DNA of 64,000 nucleotides from Azorinus chamasolen (GCA_963576725.1 OY755236.1:63710636-63774635), one strand, 5' to 3'; shown: positions 48,801 through 51,260, counted from the stretch's first letter. Numbers and translations: made by a program. The notes: generated by a model not told the origin, from the letters alone.

Positions 48801-50775
48801 TTATGGCCCTTGTTCATGACACTTTCTCTCATCATGCTCTTTCCATGTATGAAGTTTCAATACAATGATATGAGCCATGTAGAAGTTATTGTCTGGACAA
48901 GAAAGTGTGAAACAAATGTACATGGGACAATAACTCTCAATTTATTGAAGCCAGAGTTATGGACCTTGTGCATGACACTTTCTCTTATCATGATCTTTCC
49001 ATGTATGAAGTTTCAATCCAATTGCATGAGCCATATAGGAGTTATCGTCTGGACAAAAAAGTGTGAAAAAATTACATGGGGCAATAACTCCAATATTAGT
49101 GAAGCCAGAGTTATGGACCTTGTCCATGACACTTTCTCTCGTCATAATCTTCCCTTATATGAAGTTTCAATTCAATGGTATTAGCCATATAGGAGTTATC
49201 GTCTGGACAAAAAAGTGTGACAATTTTTTTACAAGGGGCAATAACTCCTATATTAGTGAAGCCAGAGTTATGGATCTTGAGCATGATACATCCTCTCATC
49301 ATGATCTTGCTATGTATGAAGTTTCAATCCTATGGCATGAGCCATATTGCAGTTATCATCCAGATAAAAAAGTGTGAAAAACATTTACAAAGGGCAATAA
49401 CTCCTATATTAGTGAAGCCAGAGTTATGGACCTTGTGCATGACACTTCCTCTCATTATGCTCTTTCCATATATGAAGTTTCAATCAACTGGCATCAGGCA
49501 TATTGAAGTTATCGTCCGGACAAGAGAGTGTGATGGACAGACAGACAGACAACGGACAGACAACTCTCACGAAAACAATATGTCTCCCCCATATAAATAT
49601 GGGGGAAGACATAATATAGGTGCTTTATTTCTTGATCACTAACCAGATATTTCTAATATGCACATGGTTATTACATGTTAAAAATGGTGGATTTGGTTAA
49701 GTAAAATAAAATTAATTCTCTTAACCTTTTACCTGATGCATATTCGTATAAGAATAACGTATTCTTAAAGGGACAATCTGATCTGGGTCTACTCTGTTTG
49801 AAAAAGCATCAAAAAACATCTCTATCGGGTAACAGGTTAAATGAAACAATTACACCTGTTAACCCTTTACTACATACGTTTTCATGTGAGAAATAATGAC
49901 ATCACATCATGAATATTTATAAGCTGCATTTGATCACAGCAAAAACTGTAGACTCAAATCAATATAAATACATAAGCAAACAGAGCAAACCCTGACCAGA
50001 CTTCTCCTACAGGAGCCATACAATCTCAGTTTATTCTATTTGCAGAGGCATAAAAGTGTATATAGATATGGAGTAAAACATAGAGAGCAGACAAGGCTGA
50101 TTTAATTTGTCAATTTCTGGTTATTCAAGGGCCATAATCCGCTAGTCTAGATTGATATTATTACCACCAACATTTTCAACAAGTTTGGTGACAATCAGAT
50201 AAAACTGCTAAACTTAGAGAGGGACAAAGCTGACTTCGTTTGTCGATTTTGATCTATTCAAAGGCCATAATCCTGAAAATCCTGGTGCTTGGGCTGGTTA
50301 GCTAAACTGACATAGATTTTACACCTACACACATTTTCAGCAAGTTTGGTGAAGATCTGATGAAAACTGTTTTCGGTAGGGAGCGGACATAAAACAGACA
50401 CCATGGGGGGAGGACGGATGGACTGACAGATAGAGTGATTACTATAGGGCACCCACACAAGGTCTGGGGCCCTAAAAATGTCAAGCTGGATTGCAGTTAA
50501 TGTATTGACTGGATATTTCTGGATGAGCTGGTAAGGTTTTTGTAAATTGGTTTCTTCCATTTGTATTCAGGATCAGGAGCAAAGATTTTCCTACATAATG
50601 TGCCAAATTAAATCACAAAAAAAGGAAAAGAAATGGAAATAAAAACATTACCTGTAACGAAGCCTGATCTGAGCTTGTCAAAGTCTTGGAAAAATTCAGT
50701 GACTCTTATCCTTTTTGTATTTGCCAAAGTTCGTATTGAGTTGTGGAAGTTCTGGACTGCTGCAGGTGCAGCCAT
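15614..50775 (-). CDS. Multi-EF-hand protein gene, 15 coding exons, 928 aa (EFCAB6-like class)
   Basis: Exons, 5' to 3' on the minus strand: 50775-50652, 46810-46609, 43231-43066, 39430-39227, 32773-32506, 31499-31426, 29837-29718, 28847-28682, 27359-27202, 22625-22415, 21689-21485, 19666-19384, 18968-18820, 17905-17701, 15865-15614. Every junction has AG/GT, all phases agree, and the 2787 nt total divides by three, giving 928 residues and a stop. The protein shows eight EF-hand pairs. First loops begin at about D33, D153, D265, D385, D503, D632, D743 and D861, usually as DYDxLRSGxIxxxQF. Second halves end in [IV]-N-Y-x-x-F-C. Linkers repeat a LEKxPLQ-like motif. Non-acidic position 3 and Gln (Ser once) at position 12 suggest weak or no calcium binding in the first loops. 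Known multi-EF-hand proteins of this build (EFCAB6 class) are ciliary or microtubule-associated; that role is inferred from resemblance only. No signal peptide or membrane segment seen. Confidence 0.88.
16251..16435 (+). mobile_element. Family A MITE, truncated ends
   Basis: CGCCTTTTCATGCCTTTGCA, AGATAGCTCCTATAGGAGTC, and AGCTAATTAATATTCATGGA; neither terminus has a clean TTAA. Confidence 0.58.
16438..16512. repeat. Tandem GACGAAGTGTACCA motif cluster
   Basis: Units GGACGAAGTGTACCAT, TGAAGTGTACCAGG, ACGATGTGTACCAT and TCGAAGCGTACCAC are spaced by about 17-20 bases. The arrangement recalls the tandem-motif ends at 34.9, 45.1 and 60.5 kb. No inverted partner was found in the window. Confidence 0.45.
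16513..17100. other. Intronic stretch, no feature seen
   Basis: AT-rich intron of the EF-hand gene between exons 15 and 14, with no coding or repeat pattern that I recognise. Confidence 0.35.
17107..17359 (-). mobile_element. Family A MITE
   Basis: AACCCTTTACTCCATGATAA, GGCCAGGGCAGAAACTGTAG, the palindrome GACGGCTCCTATAGAAGCCA, and ATTTATGGTGGAAAGGGTT. Confidence 0.68.
17457..17543 (+). mobile_element. Family A MITE, 87-bp internal-deletion form
   Basis: TTAACCCTTTACTTCATAAA ... AAACAGAGTAGA is joined directly to TTTCTTACATGAATATTCAA and AGGGAAAGGGTT. The whole palindrome and most of the AT-rich half are missing, leaving only the termini. Confidence 0.66.
17546..17640. mobile_element. Family D foldback core
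   Basis: CAGGTGGTAGCTTGATGCAG / CCTACATTAAGCAAATGTCTG arms; about 60 bases from the donor of exon 14. Confidence 0.52.
17701..17905 (-). CDS. EF-hand gene coding exon 14
   Basis: The acceptor is CTGCTGCAG and the donor is AAG|GTAGGC. It encodes residues 777-845: second EF half DYVDYLKFCDEVES, the linker KELEKRPLQDVIQF, the acidic stretch PPEEWEMN, and a helix ending CMERLSEK that leads into the last pair. Confidence 0.86.
17938..18660. mobile_element. Family D element split by a roughly 520-bp insertion
   Basis: The left part ATACAGTAGAGGCTCTCTAT ... GGTTGCTTAATGCAGGAC (to about 18018) pairs with the right part TCCTGCATTAAGCTACCACC ... GAAAGGTTTTACAGTAT (18582-18663). The material between (about 18020-18540) does not belong to the family and has its own CATAAAGGGCATTTATTAAA and GGAGGAGGCTGGGAGGAAG patches. 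Confidence 0.5.
18820..18968 (-). CDS. EF-hand gene coding exon 13
   Basis: The acceptor is TTACTACAG and the donor is ACAG|GTTAGA, a slightly weak donor. It encodes residues 728-776: helix RERMRVLEFMRDY and EF loop DKLRSGRMLKTS, the only first loop with Ser rather than Gln at position 12, then FRRALDLCKFELKQSEA. Confidence 0.84.
19384..19666 (-). CDS. EF-hand gene coding exon 12
   Basis: The acceptor is TTTCATCAG and the donor is AAG|GTAATA. It encodes residues 633-727, the longest exon: EF loop remainder HNNGHVTQSQFRQ, second half GFNYLAFLAELQ, linker IEPPKFMYATRLEEIR, and a Lys/Glu-rich helix ending VLLKVKTK. Confidence 0.86.
19921..20165 (-). mobile_element. Family A MITE
   Basis: TTAATCCTTTACCCCATGAA, GGCCATTGCAGAAACTGTAG, the palindrome GACGGCTCCTACAGGAGCCA, and ATTTATGGAGTAAATGATTA. 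Confidence 0.66.
20175..20380 (-). mobile_element. Family A MITE, diverged
   Basis: TGGCACATGAACACAGGAGT, GGCTATGGCATTAATTGTAG, and ATATGAGTGAAGAGTTAA at the end. Directly behind the copy at 19921. Confidence 0.55.
20524..20745 (+). mobile_element. Family A MITE, right part lost
   Basis: TTAACCCTTTACCCCAAAGA, AACAGAGTAGATCCAGATCA, AAGGCTCCTCTGTGTGC and TTCTACAGTTTTTACCAGGG; the terminal GGGTTAA is missing. Confidence 0.58.
20793..21033 (+). mobile_element. Family A MITE with TTAA ends
   Basis: TTAAAACTTTACTCCATAAA to ATATTCATGGAGTAAAGGGTTAA. The palindrome is remodelled into CTGATATATATCCTATATAT. Confidence 0.68.
21130..21353 (-). mobile_element. Family A MITE
   Basis: CCTTTAATCCAAGAATATCC, AAGCAAACAGAGCAGACCCT, the palindrome ACAGCTCCTACAGGAGCCAT, ending TATGGAGTAAATGGTTAA, 130 bases from exon 11. 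Confidence 0.66.
21485..21689 (-). CDS. EF-hand gene coding exon 11
   Basis: The acceptor is GCCACTTCAG and the donor is ATAG|GTAAGT, a full consensus. It encodes residues 565-632: linker TQPDLEKVPDVKVPP, a Pro-rich stretch ending KPGTVDW, helix DSTMDRLRQRAEQRR, and the first residues of an EF loop (FQDFD). The intron again cuts within the EF loop. Confidence 0.86.
21780..21980 (-). mobile_element. Family A MITE fragment followed by a related foldback
   Basis: ATATGCAAACAGAGCAGACC to GAAAGAAAAGTTAA (21780-21891). Then GTTAACAGAGATTATCAAAT / CACCTGATCAGGGGCTGCAC (21900-21975), a second smaller palindrome of the same style. Confidence 0.52.
22035..22180. repeat. 73-bp direct tandem duplication across a MITE edge
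   Basis: TGTTGGAACACCACAGTTAG starts at 22035 and again at 22108. The first copy also contains the first 28 or so bases of the family B MITE that starts at 22153, so the duplication came after the insertion. Confidence 0.7.
22153..22401 (-). mobile_element. Family B MITE next to exon 10
   Basis: TTAATCCTTTCCCTGTTATA, CAGTACCTACTGAATATTCA, GGAGGGTGGAACATTG, AACGGAGCAGACCCTGATCA, and TATATGAGGGAAAGGGTAAA. Its end is about 13 bases from the exon 10 donor. Confidence 0.7.
22415..22625 (-). CDS. EF-hand gene coding exon 10
   Basis: The acceptor is GCTTTGCAG and the donor is ACTG|GTGAGT. It encodes residues 495-564: EF loop DPLRSGSISKTQ (D503-Q514) followed by FRR, then a second half in which the NY motif is replaced by QVLWTKFLWDVE. 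A MITE ends about 13 bases beyond the donor. Confidence 0.85.
22726..22970 (-). mobile_element. Family A MITE
   Basis: TTAACCCTTTCCCTGTTTAA with the family A half (ATGATGGCATACAAACACAG), the palindrome GATGGCTCCTATAGGAGCTG, and TGAAAGAAAGGATTA. Ends look like family B, the body like A: a possible hybrid. Confidence 0.6.
23187..23413 (-). mobile_element. Family A MITE, one end lost
   Basis: GACCCTTTACTTGTTGAATA, ATAATGGCACATGTAAACAT, CAGACAGCTCCTATAGGAAC and GTTTGCAAAGGCATGAAAAGG; no closing GGGTTAA. Confidence 0.58.
23563..25704 (-). mobile_element. Decayed LINE (CR1/Jockey-like), 5'-truncated, with trinucleotide tail
   Basis: This lies in an intron of the EF-hand gene, in the same orientation. 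The minus strand holds a reverse transcriptase region, about 600 bases of 3' sequence, then a (TAT)n run at 23563-23590 that looks like the 3' microsatellite tail. The endonuclease domain and ORF1 are missing, so it is a typical 5'-truncated insertion. Confidence 0.8.
24152..25704 (-). pseudogene. LINE reverse transcriptase, broken by a frameshift
   Basis: The first part (25704-24715) shows the non-LTR RT blocks in order: VTPIHKKGSKSDKNNYRPIS, SGFRENHSCETAL, FLDLTKAFDLVNH, GVPQGSILGPLLF and the catalytic FADD (plus 25003-25014). The frame then shifts at about 24733-24742, after which YILPHLDYCCTIWGN and the rest run to a stop at 24152. One frameshift is enough to explain the break. The beginning is fused to non-RT sequence, marking the 5' truncation. 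The element is inactive as it stands. Confidence 0.82.
26113..26200 (+). repeat. tRNA-like sequence with A and B boxes and poly-T
   Basis: CACCGTGGTCTAAGGGTTAT holds an A-box (TGGTCTAAGGG), GTGGGTTCGATCCTCGGTGG holds a B-box (GGTTCGATCC), and CACCG can pair with CGGTG. A run of T (26189-26197) follows, as after Pol III genes. The T-stem is short and the anticodon stem does not pair, so it is more likely a decayed tRNA or SINE head than a working tRNA. Confidence 0.5.
26205..26980. other. Intronic stretch, no feature seen
   Basis: AT-rich sequence of the EF-hand gene intron, with no coding pattern. A CATTTTACGC / GCGTAAAACC mirrored pair at 26752-26773 is the only small structure. Confidence 0.35.
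26984..27183 (-). mobile_element. Family A MITE, rearranged
   Basis: CTCTTTACTCTATGAATATT at the left and TGAATATTCATCAGGTAAAG with GGGTTA at the right are both the ATTCATG-type end, so the two halves are mirror copies of one side. It ends 18 bases from exon 9. Confidence 0.52.
27202..27359 (-). CDS. EF-hand gene coding exon 9
   Basis: The acceptor is GCCTTTCAG and the donor is AGG|GTATGC. It encodes residues 442-494: a polar linker with no recognised fold (HTMDDADLSQKGRTNTP), then a basic helix MSRIRHIVLVNRLR that leads into the next EF pair. The linker replaces the LEKxPLQ motif seen elsewhere. Confidence 0.82.
27480..27952. mobile_element. Composite of family A and B MITE pieces
   Basis: 27480-27632 is an A-type half ending GTATTGGGTTAA. 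From 27629, TTAACCCTTAAGCCTTTCCT begins a B-like end that runs into GTTAATTAGATTTTTATAAT, then an A-type half with CAGATGGCTCCTACAGGAGT and GTTTCTGACTGAGC, ending AACACAGAAAGGGTT. Likely nested insertions. Confidence 0.5.
28186..28360. repeat. Foldback with one arm partly duplicated
   Basis: GTCCATGCTTATAAAACTTT / AAGCTTTATAAGCATGGACC arms, inner TTTGATTGGTCAGATTTGAG. The inner part of the right arm, CTCAAATCTGACCAATCAAA with AGCTTGAGAA, is present twice in tandem. A diverged relative lies at about 39620-39695. Confidence 0.65.
28440..28540. repeat. Inverted pair CTCCACCAAACC / GGTTTGGTGGAG
   Basis: TTTCTCCACCAAACCGTATG and CATAGGGTTTGGTGGAGAG face each other about 75 bases apart. Single-ended fragments TTTCTCCACCAAACCC occur at 18737 and 33380. 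Confidence 0.48.
28682..28847 (-). CDS. EF-hand gene coding exon 8
   Basis: The acceptor is TTTTTGTAG and the donor is AAG|GTAATT. It encodes residues 387-441: the rest of EF loop 4 (GKAYTRVVTPTQF), which is two residues longer than the others, and a second half TGDVNYPAFVQT. The longer loop makes calcium binding here unlikely. Confidence 0.85.
29228..29345 (+). mobile_element. Family A palindrome fragment
   Basis: GCCTTTACAAACAGAACAGA, the perfect core GACAGTTCCTATAGAACTGTC, and CAGGATCTGTTATGTTTGCT; only the palindromic part is left. Confidence 0.56.
29560..29645. mobile_element. Family D foldback core
   Basis: GGGGCTACTTAATGCAGAAT / CGTATATTAAGCTTCCATCA arms around GCTCCAAGAGGATC. Confidence 0.52.
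29718..29837 (-). CDS. EF-hand gene coding exon 7
   Basis: The acceptor is GATTTTAG and the donor is AGG|GTAAAT. It encodes 40 residues (347-386): a polar, coil-prone helix (LNSQEETQLQEILTQ) and a basic patch RRRR, ending at FKDYDR. The intron falls after position 2 of the EF loop that starts at D385. Confidence 0.85.
30121..30342 (-). mobile_element. Family B MITE, palindrome truncated
   Basis: CAACTCTTTCCCTGTTCTAT, GAACAAAACCTACTGAA-like middle, AACAGAGCAGACCCTGATCA, then a jump after ACTCCTATAGGA to TATGGAGGAAAGGGTTAA. Confidence 0.6.
30420..30633 (+). mobile_element. MITE related to families A/B
   Basis: AACCCTTTCATTGCAGGAAA to AGTGTTAAAAGGGTTAA. The central palindrome AGAAGTCTCCTAGAGGAGCC is flanked by CCAGATGAGA / TCTCATTAGA. 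End and core match the piggyBac-like set but the body differs. Confidence 0.55.
30865..31400. repeat. Unnamed repeat fragment between C- and G-runs
   Basis: A run of about 10 C at 30861 and of about 9 G at 31389 bracket a sequence with diverged internal repetition (ATTACCATAGCAACCAACAT / CATTACCATGGCAACCAAAT about 115 bases apart), a (GAAGAA)n stretch, and AACAATATCTCCTTCC near the end, which recalls the ...ACAATATGTCTCCCC edge of the satellite-bearing elements. Confidence 0.42.
31426..31499 (-). CDS. EF-hand gene coding exon 6 (74 nt microexon-like)
   Basis: The acceptor is TTATTTCAG and the donor is AGG|GTGAGC. At 74 nt it is the shortest coding exon (residues 322-346), encoding the linker FTIPDLEKKPLQNATRP. 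A poly-G run and a repeat fragment begin only about 25 bases beyond its donor. Phases fit both neighbours and the linker motif matches those after other EF pairs, so I accept it as real. Confidence 0.8.
31616..31823 (-). mobile_element. Family A MITE with (TA)n
   Basis: AACCTTTACTACAAAAGTAT, ATTTCAAGAATATTCATTAA, a TA run at about 31703-31720, TTATCTGATCTAGGTCTATT and ATCAGGTAAAGGGTT. Confidence 0.52.
32012..32240 (+). mobile_element. Family C MITE
   Basis: TTAACCCATTACCTCATAGG to AGGGAATGGGTTAA, with TTAA at both ends. The centre GCACCTATAGGAGC lies between AAATAGAGCATTT arms. It lies in an intron of the EF-hand gene. Confidence 0.72.
32253..32350. mobile_element. Family D foldback core
   Basis: CCTATTGCATGGCAAAAGAA / GTCCTGCATTAAGTAACCAC arms; directly follows the family C copy. 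Confidence 0.5.
32506..32773 (-). CDS. EF-hand gene coding exon 5
   Basis: The acceptor is ATTTCAG and the donor is ATG|GTAAGC. It encodes residues 233-321: helix LNTIFDRIRVAVF, EF loop DKLRSGIITENQ starting at D265, and the paired half GRVNYKEFCDIMEN. This exon holds a complete EF pair and is the clearest single example of the module. Confidence 0.87.
33122..33375. mobile_element. Family D element, near full length
   Basis: ACAGTAAAACGTCTCTAAAC at the left and TGAGAGGGGTTTTGCTGC at the right. The inner CTGCTTAATGCAGGGTGAAA / AACCTGCATTAAGCTGTCAC and the AAAGCTCC...GGAAGCTTT core form the hairpin. Confidence 0.6.
33402..33648 (+). mobile_element. Family A MITE, well preserved
   Basis: GAACCCTTTACTCTATAAAA, the palindrome GATGGCTCCTATAGGAGCTA, TTCTGTTATGGCC, ATTAATATTCATGATGTC, and GTAGTAAAGGGTTAA. 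Confidence 0.72.
33804..34022. mobile_element. Family D element, full length, almost perfect palindrome
   Basis: TACATGTATATGTAAAACCT / AAGTTTTACTGTATATGTA ends. CTCTATAACAACCACTAAAT / AGTGGTCGTTATAGAGA, GGTGGCTGCTTAAAACAAGG / CTTGCTTTAAGCAGCCACCT and the core GAACACTCCTATAGGAGTGTTC follow inward. The youngest-looking D copy. Confidence 0.72.
34498..34720 (-). mobile_element. tRNA-derived SINE-like sequence
   Basis: Minus strand: CTGCAGTTCCCTGGTTCGAA (B-box GGTTCGAATCC type), then a conserved-looking CTCTACCCAGGTGTATAAAT / GGGTACCTGTGAGGGAAATA body. The latter phrase is common in marine invertebrate SINEs as I recall; which superfamily I cannot say. Confidence 0.5.
35921..36063. repeat. Foldback insert with 60-base arms
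   Basis: ATTGGATTTATTAAATTCGT / GACTCATTTAATAAATCCAA arms, with TTAAAACGATAAAAAAAACT / GTTTTTTATCATTTTAAAA inside and a GCTAAAGC loop. It sits inside the large TIR element and is missing from the copy at 58 kb, so it is a later guest. Confidence 0.62.
36064..37370. other. Interior of the large TIR element, unrecognised
   Basis: AT-rich with a few CpG-bearing patches (36410-36500). Frames up to 84 codons are open near 36340-36780 on both strands, but none resembles a transposase. The copy at 58 kb lacks this part. Confidence 0.4.
37378..38556 (+). mobile_element. Satellite-bearing element (about 170-bp internal repeat) nested in the large TIR element
   Basis: It opens AACAAGAGCTGTCACAGGAC then GCGCGCTCGACTATTC, and closes with a GC-rich GGACGTGGACGCGGACGCCG stretch and GAATAGTCGAGCTAAT, so CGACTATTC and GAATAGTCG are mirrored at the ends. 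Between lie five or six copies of a roughly 170-bp unit (ATTCTGTCAAAATGCTTGAC ... AACAAAAACCTTAACC). The design matches bivalve non-autonomous elements with internal tandem repeats (pearl/HINE-like). Confidence 0.65.
38951..39138. mobile_element. Family D element, full length
   Basis: TACAGTCAAAACCTGCTAAA / GGTTTAGAGGGATTTTACTG ends, GACAGGTGGC / GCCACCTGCC inner arms and the core AGGAGCTCCTCTAGGAGC. It ends 89 bases from exon 4. Confidence 0.62.
39227..39430 (-). CDS. EF-hand gene coding exon 4
   Basis: The acceptor is TTGTGCAG and the donor is GTAAGC. It has 68 whole codons (residues 165-232). It begins FYRSFPG, carries a degenerate second EF half (YQDPDRPGLLNYLNL) and ends in a linker rich in K, D and P. 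The second EF here lacks the usual F-C after NY, making this the most diverged pair of the eight. Confidence 0.83.
39828..40833 (+). mobile_element. Satellite-bearing element, about 150-bp unit, with GGGGGTATAA end
   Basis: About five direct units of CACATACCAAATATCACTTC / AAAACCTGAATTTCCGGAAA / GAAATTCAAACTTGATCTGT run from 39890 to 40620. AGGGCAATAACTCCAAAAAT, a GACGGACGGATGGACGGACG run and the terminal hairpin CCCCCCAAAACTTCG / TTTGTGGGGGTATAATAA follow. A related end occurs at 55435-55485. Confidence 0.62.
40839..41059 (-). mobile_element. Family A MITE
   Basis: TTAACCTTTTACCTCATGAA, CAAACAGAGCAGACCTTGAT, the palindrome ACAGCTCCTACAGGGGCCGC, and TTCTATCAGGTAAAGGGT. Confidence 0.62.
41091..41320 (+). 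mobile_element. Family C MITE, best preserved
   Basis: TTAACCCATTACCTCATAGG to TGAGGGAAAGGGTTAA with exact TTAA ends. The central palindrome GAGCATTTACTCCTATAGGA is flanked by matching ACCATTGTGATAAAT / ATTTATCACAATGGT arms. Confidence 0.74.
41321..41990. other. Intronic stretch, no feature seen
   Basis: AT-rich EF-hand gene intron with no coding pattern and no repeat I recognise. Confidence 0.35.
41995..42125. repeat. Short relic related to the GTAGACGAAATGGG array
   Basis: Contains TAGACTAAATGGGAAATG, TAGACAAAATGGATG, GTAGATGAAATGG and TAGACAAAGTGGGAGTAAACC, diverged forms of the motif seen inverted at 60465-60562. It is probably an old internally deleted copy. Confidence 0.4.
42573..42800 (-). 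mobile_element. Family A MITE, two joined pieces
   Basis: AACCCTTTATTTGATGAATA, AAATGGCATGTAAACACAGG, then AAGTCAGCTCCTGTAGGTTC joined to CTTTGCAAAACAGGGTAAAG, a second palindrome half and GTTCGCTTATGGA. A break or nested event lies at about 42715. Confidence 0.52.
42799..43025 (+). mobile_element. SINE-like fragment (GTTGGGTTTGACG type)
   Basis: GAGTGAGTTGGGTTTGACGT, CCAACAGTATTTCAGTTAT, CCTGACACCGGGCCGACCAG and GAGCGTAGACAAGGGAGCTA match a body common in molluscan SINEs as I recall. It lacks a tRNA head and stops about 40 bases from exon 3. Confidence 0.5.
43066..43231 (-). CDS. EF-hand gene coding exon 3
   Basis: The acceptor is GGTTGCAG and the donor is CAG|GTATAA. It encodes residues 109-164: a Ser/Arg-containing linker (GTIRTVRPMSTS), an amphipathic helix, then EF loop DRHHMGVVTESQ. 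The exon stops exactly at loop position 12 (Gln164), so an intron lies at the end of the calcium loop. Confidence 0.85.
43609..44935 (+). mobile_element. Satellite-bearing element, about 160-bp unit (copy 1)
   Basis: It opens CTAGAGGTTTTTGTCAAAAA then ACGGATGTCTCCCC, and closes with a (GACGGACA)n run, AACAATATGTCTCCCCCATA and GGGGGGAGACATAAT. At least six internal units carry AAAGGGCAATAACTCCAATA, GAGTTATGGACCTTGTGCAT and ATATGAAGTTTCAATC. Frames seen here are translations of the repeat, not genes. Confidence 0.7.
44818..44880. repeat. (GACGGACA)n microsatellite
   Basis: Tandem GACGGACA / GACAGACA units just inside the right end of the satellite-bearing element. Shorter runs sit at the same place in its relatives at 8705, 40770 and 49540. 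Confidence 0.7.
45095..45703. mobile_element. 609-bp element with about 80-bp TIRs of tandem ATCG[TA]GGGCCG units
   Basis: The left end runs GTAAGACTCAAATCGAGGGC, then several GATCGAGGGCCG / AATCGTGGGCCG units to about 45175. The right end (45620-45703) is the inverse, ending CACGATTTGAGTCTTAC. Arms match at roughly nine bases in ten by eye. The interior is unique here, with CpG-rich patches (GCGCGAAATGATACGACGTCG) and TGACGTCA. No coding capacity. Family unknown to me. Confidence 0.68.
45900..46235. other. Intronic stretch, no feature seen
   Basis: AT-rich EF-hand gene intron. A family A palindrome remnant lies just before it at about 45795-45885 (AAGCAAACAGGGCAGACCCT). Confidence 0.35.
46238..46350 (+). 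mobile_element. Family B MITE, left half
   Basis: TTAACCCTTTCCCTCATATA, AGATGGCTCCCACAGGAACCATCT and GTCTGTTCCGTTTGCTTC; the right half is missing. Confidence 0.6.
46609..46810 (-). CDS. EF-hand gene coding exon 2
   Basis: The acceptor is TTGCTTGTAG above 46810 and the donor is GTAAGA below 46609. It encodes residues 42-108: the end of EF loop 1 with Gln44 at position 12, a long helix, then the paired half ending INYKKFCEEID, and the linker FDARDLFRDPVLQ. This linker is the first instance of the LEKxPLQ-like spacer repeated later. It leaves phase 2, which the next exon completes. Confidence 0.85.
46960..47860. repeat. Diverged tandem units interrupted by a MITE
   Basis: Phrases GACAAACAAAAAGGTTAATT, GGTACTTAACATTCACACAA and CCAAAACAGTTTCTGA recur at about 46970, 47100, 47210, 47330 and 47710. 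The family B MITE at 47466-47711 sits within the array and is younger than it. Confidence 0.45.
47466..47711 (-). mobile_element. Family B MITE
   Basis: TTAACCCTTTCCCTGTTCTG, GTACCTACTGAATACG, GGAAGGTGGAACATTGCAGC, AACAGAGCAGACCCTGATCA, GACGGCTCCTATAGGAGTCT and GTTTAAATGAAGGAA. The closing AAGGGTTAA is missing. Confidence 0.66.
47862..48385. other. Intronic stretch, no feature seen
   Basis: EF-hand gene intron between exons 2 and 1. No coding or named repeat pattern apart from T- and TA-rich runs near its end. Confidence 0.35.
48387..49616 (+). mobile_element. Satellite-bearing element, about 160-bp unit (copy 2)
   Basis: It has the same opening (CTAGAGGTTTTTGTCACAAA), internal units and closing (GGGGGAAGACATAAT) as the copy at 43609-44935, in the same orientation about 4.8 kb away. 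It contains an early second GACAGACAGACAGAC run at about 48500 that the other copy lacks, suggesting a nested or rearranged 5' part. Confidence 0.7.
49724..50085 (-). mobile_element. Two family A MITE pieces
   Basis: 49724-49842: TTAACCTTTTACCTGATGCA joined early to CAATCTGATCTGGGTCTACT and ATCGGGTAACAGGTTAA, a short deleted form. 49858-50085: TTAACCCTTTACTACATACG, AAGCAAACAGAGCAAACCCT, TCTCCTACAGGAGCCA, and ATATGGAGTAAAA. Confidence 0.56.
50080..50475 (+). repeat. Two units of the 52-53 kb type satellite
   Basis: GAGCAGACAAGGCTGATTTA, TTCAAGGGCCATAATCCGCT and the later AGCAAGTTTGGTGAAGATCT correspond to the internal unit of the element at 52310-53624. It ends at a GGGGGGAGGACGGATGGACT run and a GGGCACCCACACAAGG edge. 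Confidence 0.5.
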
Positions 50776-50790
50776 CTTGTTACTGCTATT
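50652..50790 (-). CDS. EF-hand gene exon 1 of the coding part (start codon)
   Basis: The ATG is at 50775-50773. Fifteen bases upstream in the same exon follow an acceptor TTTTGCAG, and the donor is CAG|GTAATG below 50652. It encodes residues 1-41, starting MAAPAAVQ, with a basic helix and the first EF loop starting at D33 (DKLRSGFVT). I chose this start because the upstream leader exon reads into an early stop. The ATG has AAG before it and G after it, a good Kozak context. Confidence 0.85.
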
Positions 50791-50904
50791 CTGCAAAATA
50801 TGATATAGAATATGAAATATTTTATAGCTCTGTTATGAATATGTTCTGTTTTATCTCTGAACATGCTTCTTTAAAGAAATGTAACATGGTGTAAAAGTTG
50901 TGAC

Positions 50905-50985
50905 TCAACTAGGGCTTGAACCCAGGGTCTTTGGCTTACCATGCCAACACTCTACCGACTCAGGGTTATCAAGCCACACAGCCTA
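50905..50985 (-). mobile_element. tRNA-derived SINE head (Thr-like), copy 1
   Basis: Minus strand: GGTAGAGTGTTGGCATGGTA holds the anticodon stem TTGGC/GCCAA with loop ATGGTAA (anticodon GGT by position), and CCTGGGTTCAAGCCCTAG holds the B-box. The A-box region carries a small insert (ACCCTGAGTCGG), so it is not a working tRNA. Confidence 0.58.
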
Positions 50986-51156
50986 AATCCTATCAAATGT
51001 TTCACCACAATCTCTACCAGGCTACACACACCCACTCTACACAAGAATTTGTCCCAAATTCTTACTGAAAGAACACTCCACAAGTTTATTATTACCAATT
51101 TTTTTTCCATATAAATCACCCTATGGGTGATTTATGTTGGGCGCCAGTCACCAAAT

Positions 51157-51260
51157 GTAACATGGAGAAAAAGTTGTGGCTTGACTGGGGGCTTGAACCC
51201 AGGGCCTTTGACTTACATACCAACACTCTAACGGCTGAGCTATCAAGCCAAACAGTCTAA
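51157..51260 (-). mobile_element. tRNA-derived SINE head (Thr-like), copy 2
   Basis: Minus strand: GGCTTGATAGCTCAGCCGTT, TAGAGTGTTGGTATGTAAGT and CCCTGGGTTCAAGCCCCCAG, then CAGTCAAGCC. A plus-strand phrase AAATGTAACATGG precedes both this copy and the previous one (50878 and 51155), showing a tandem SINE unit of about 278 bases. Confidence 0.6.
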
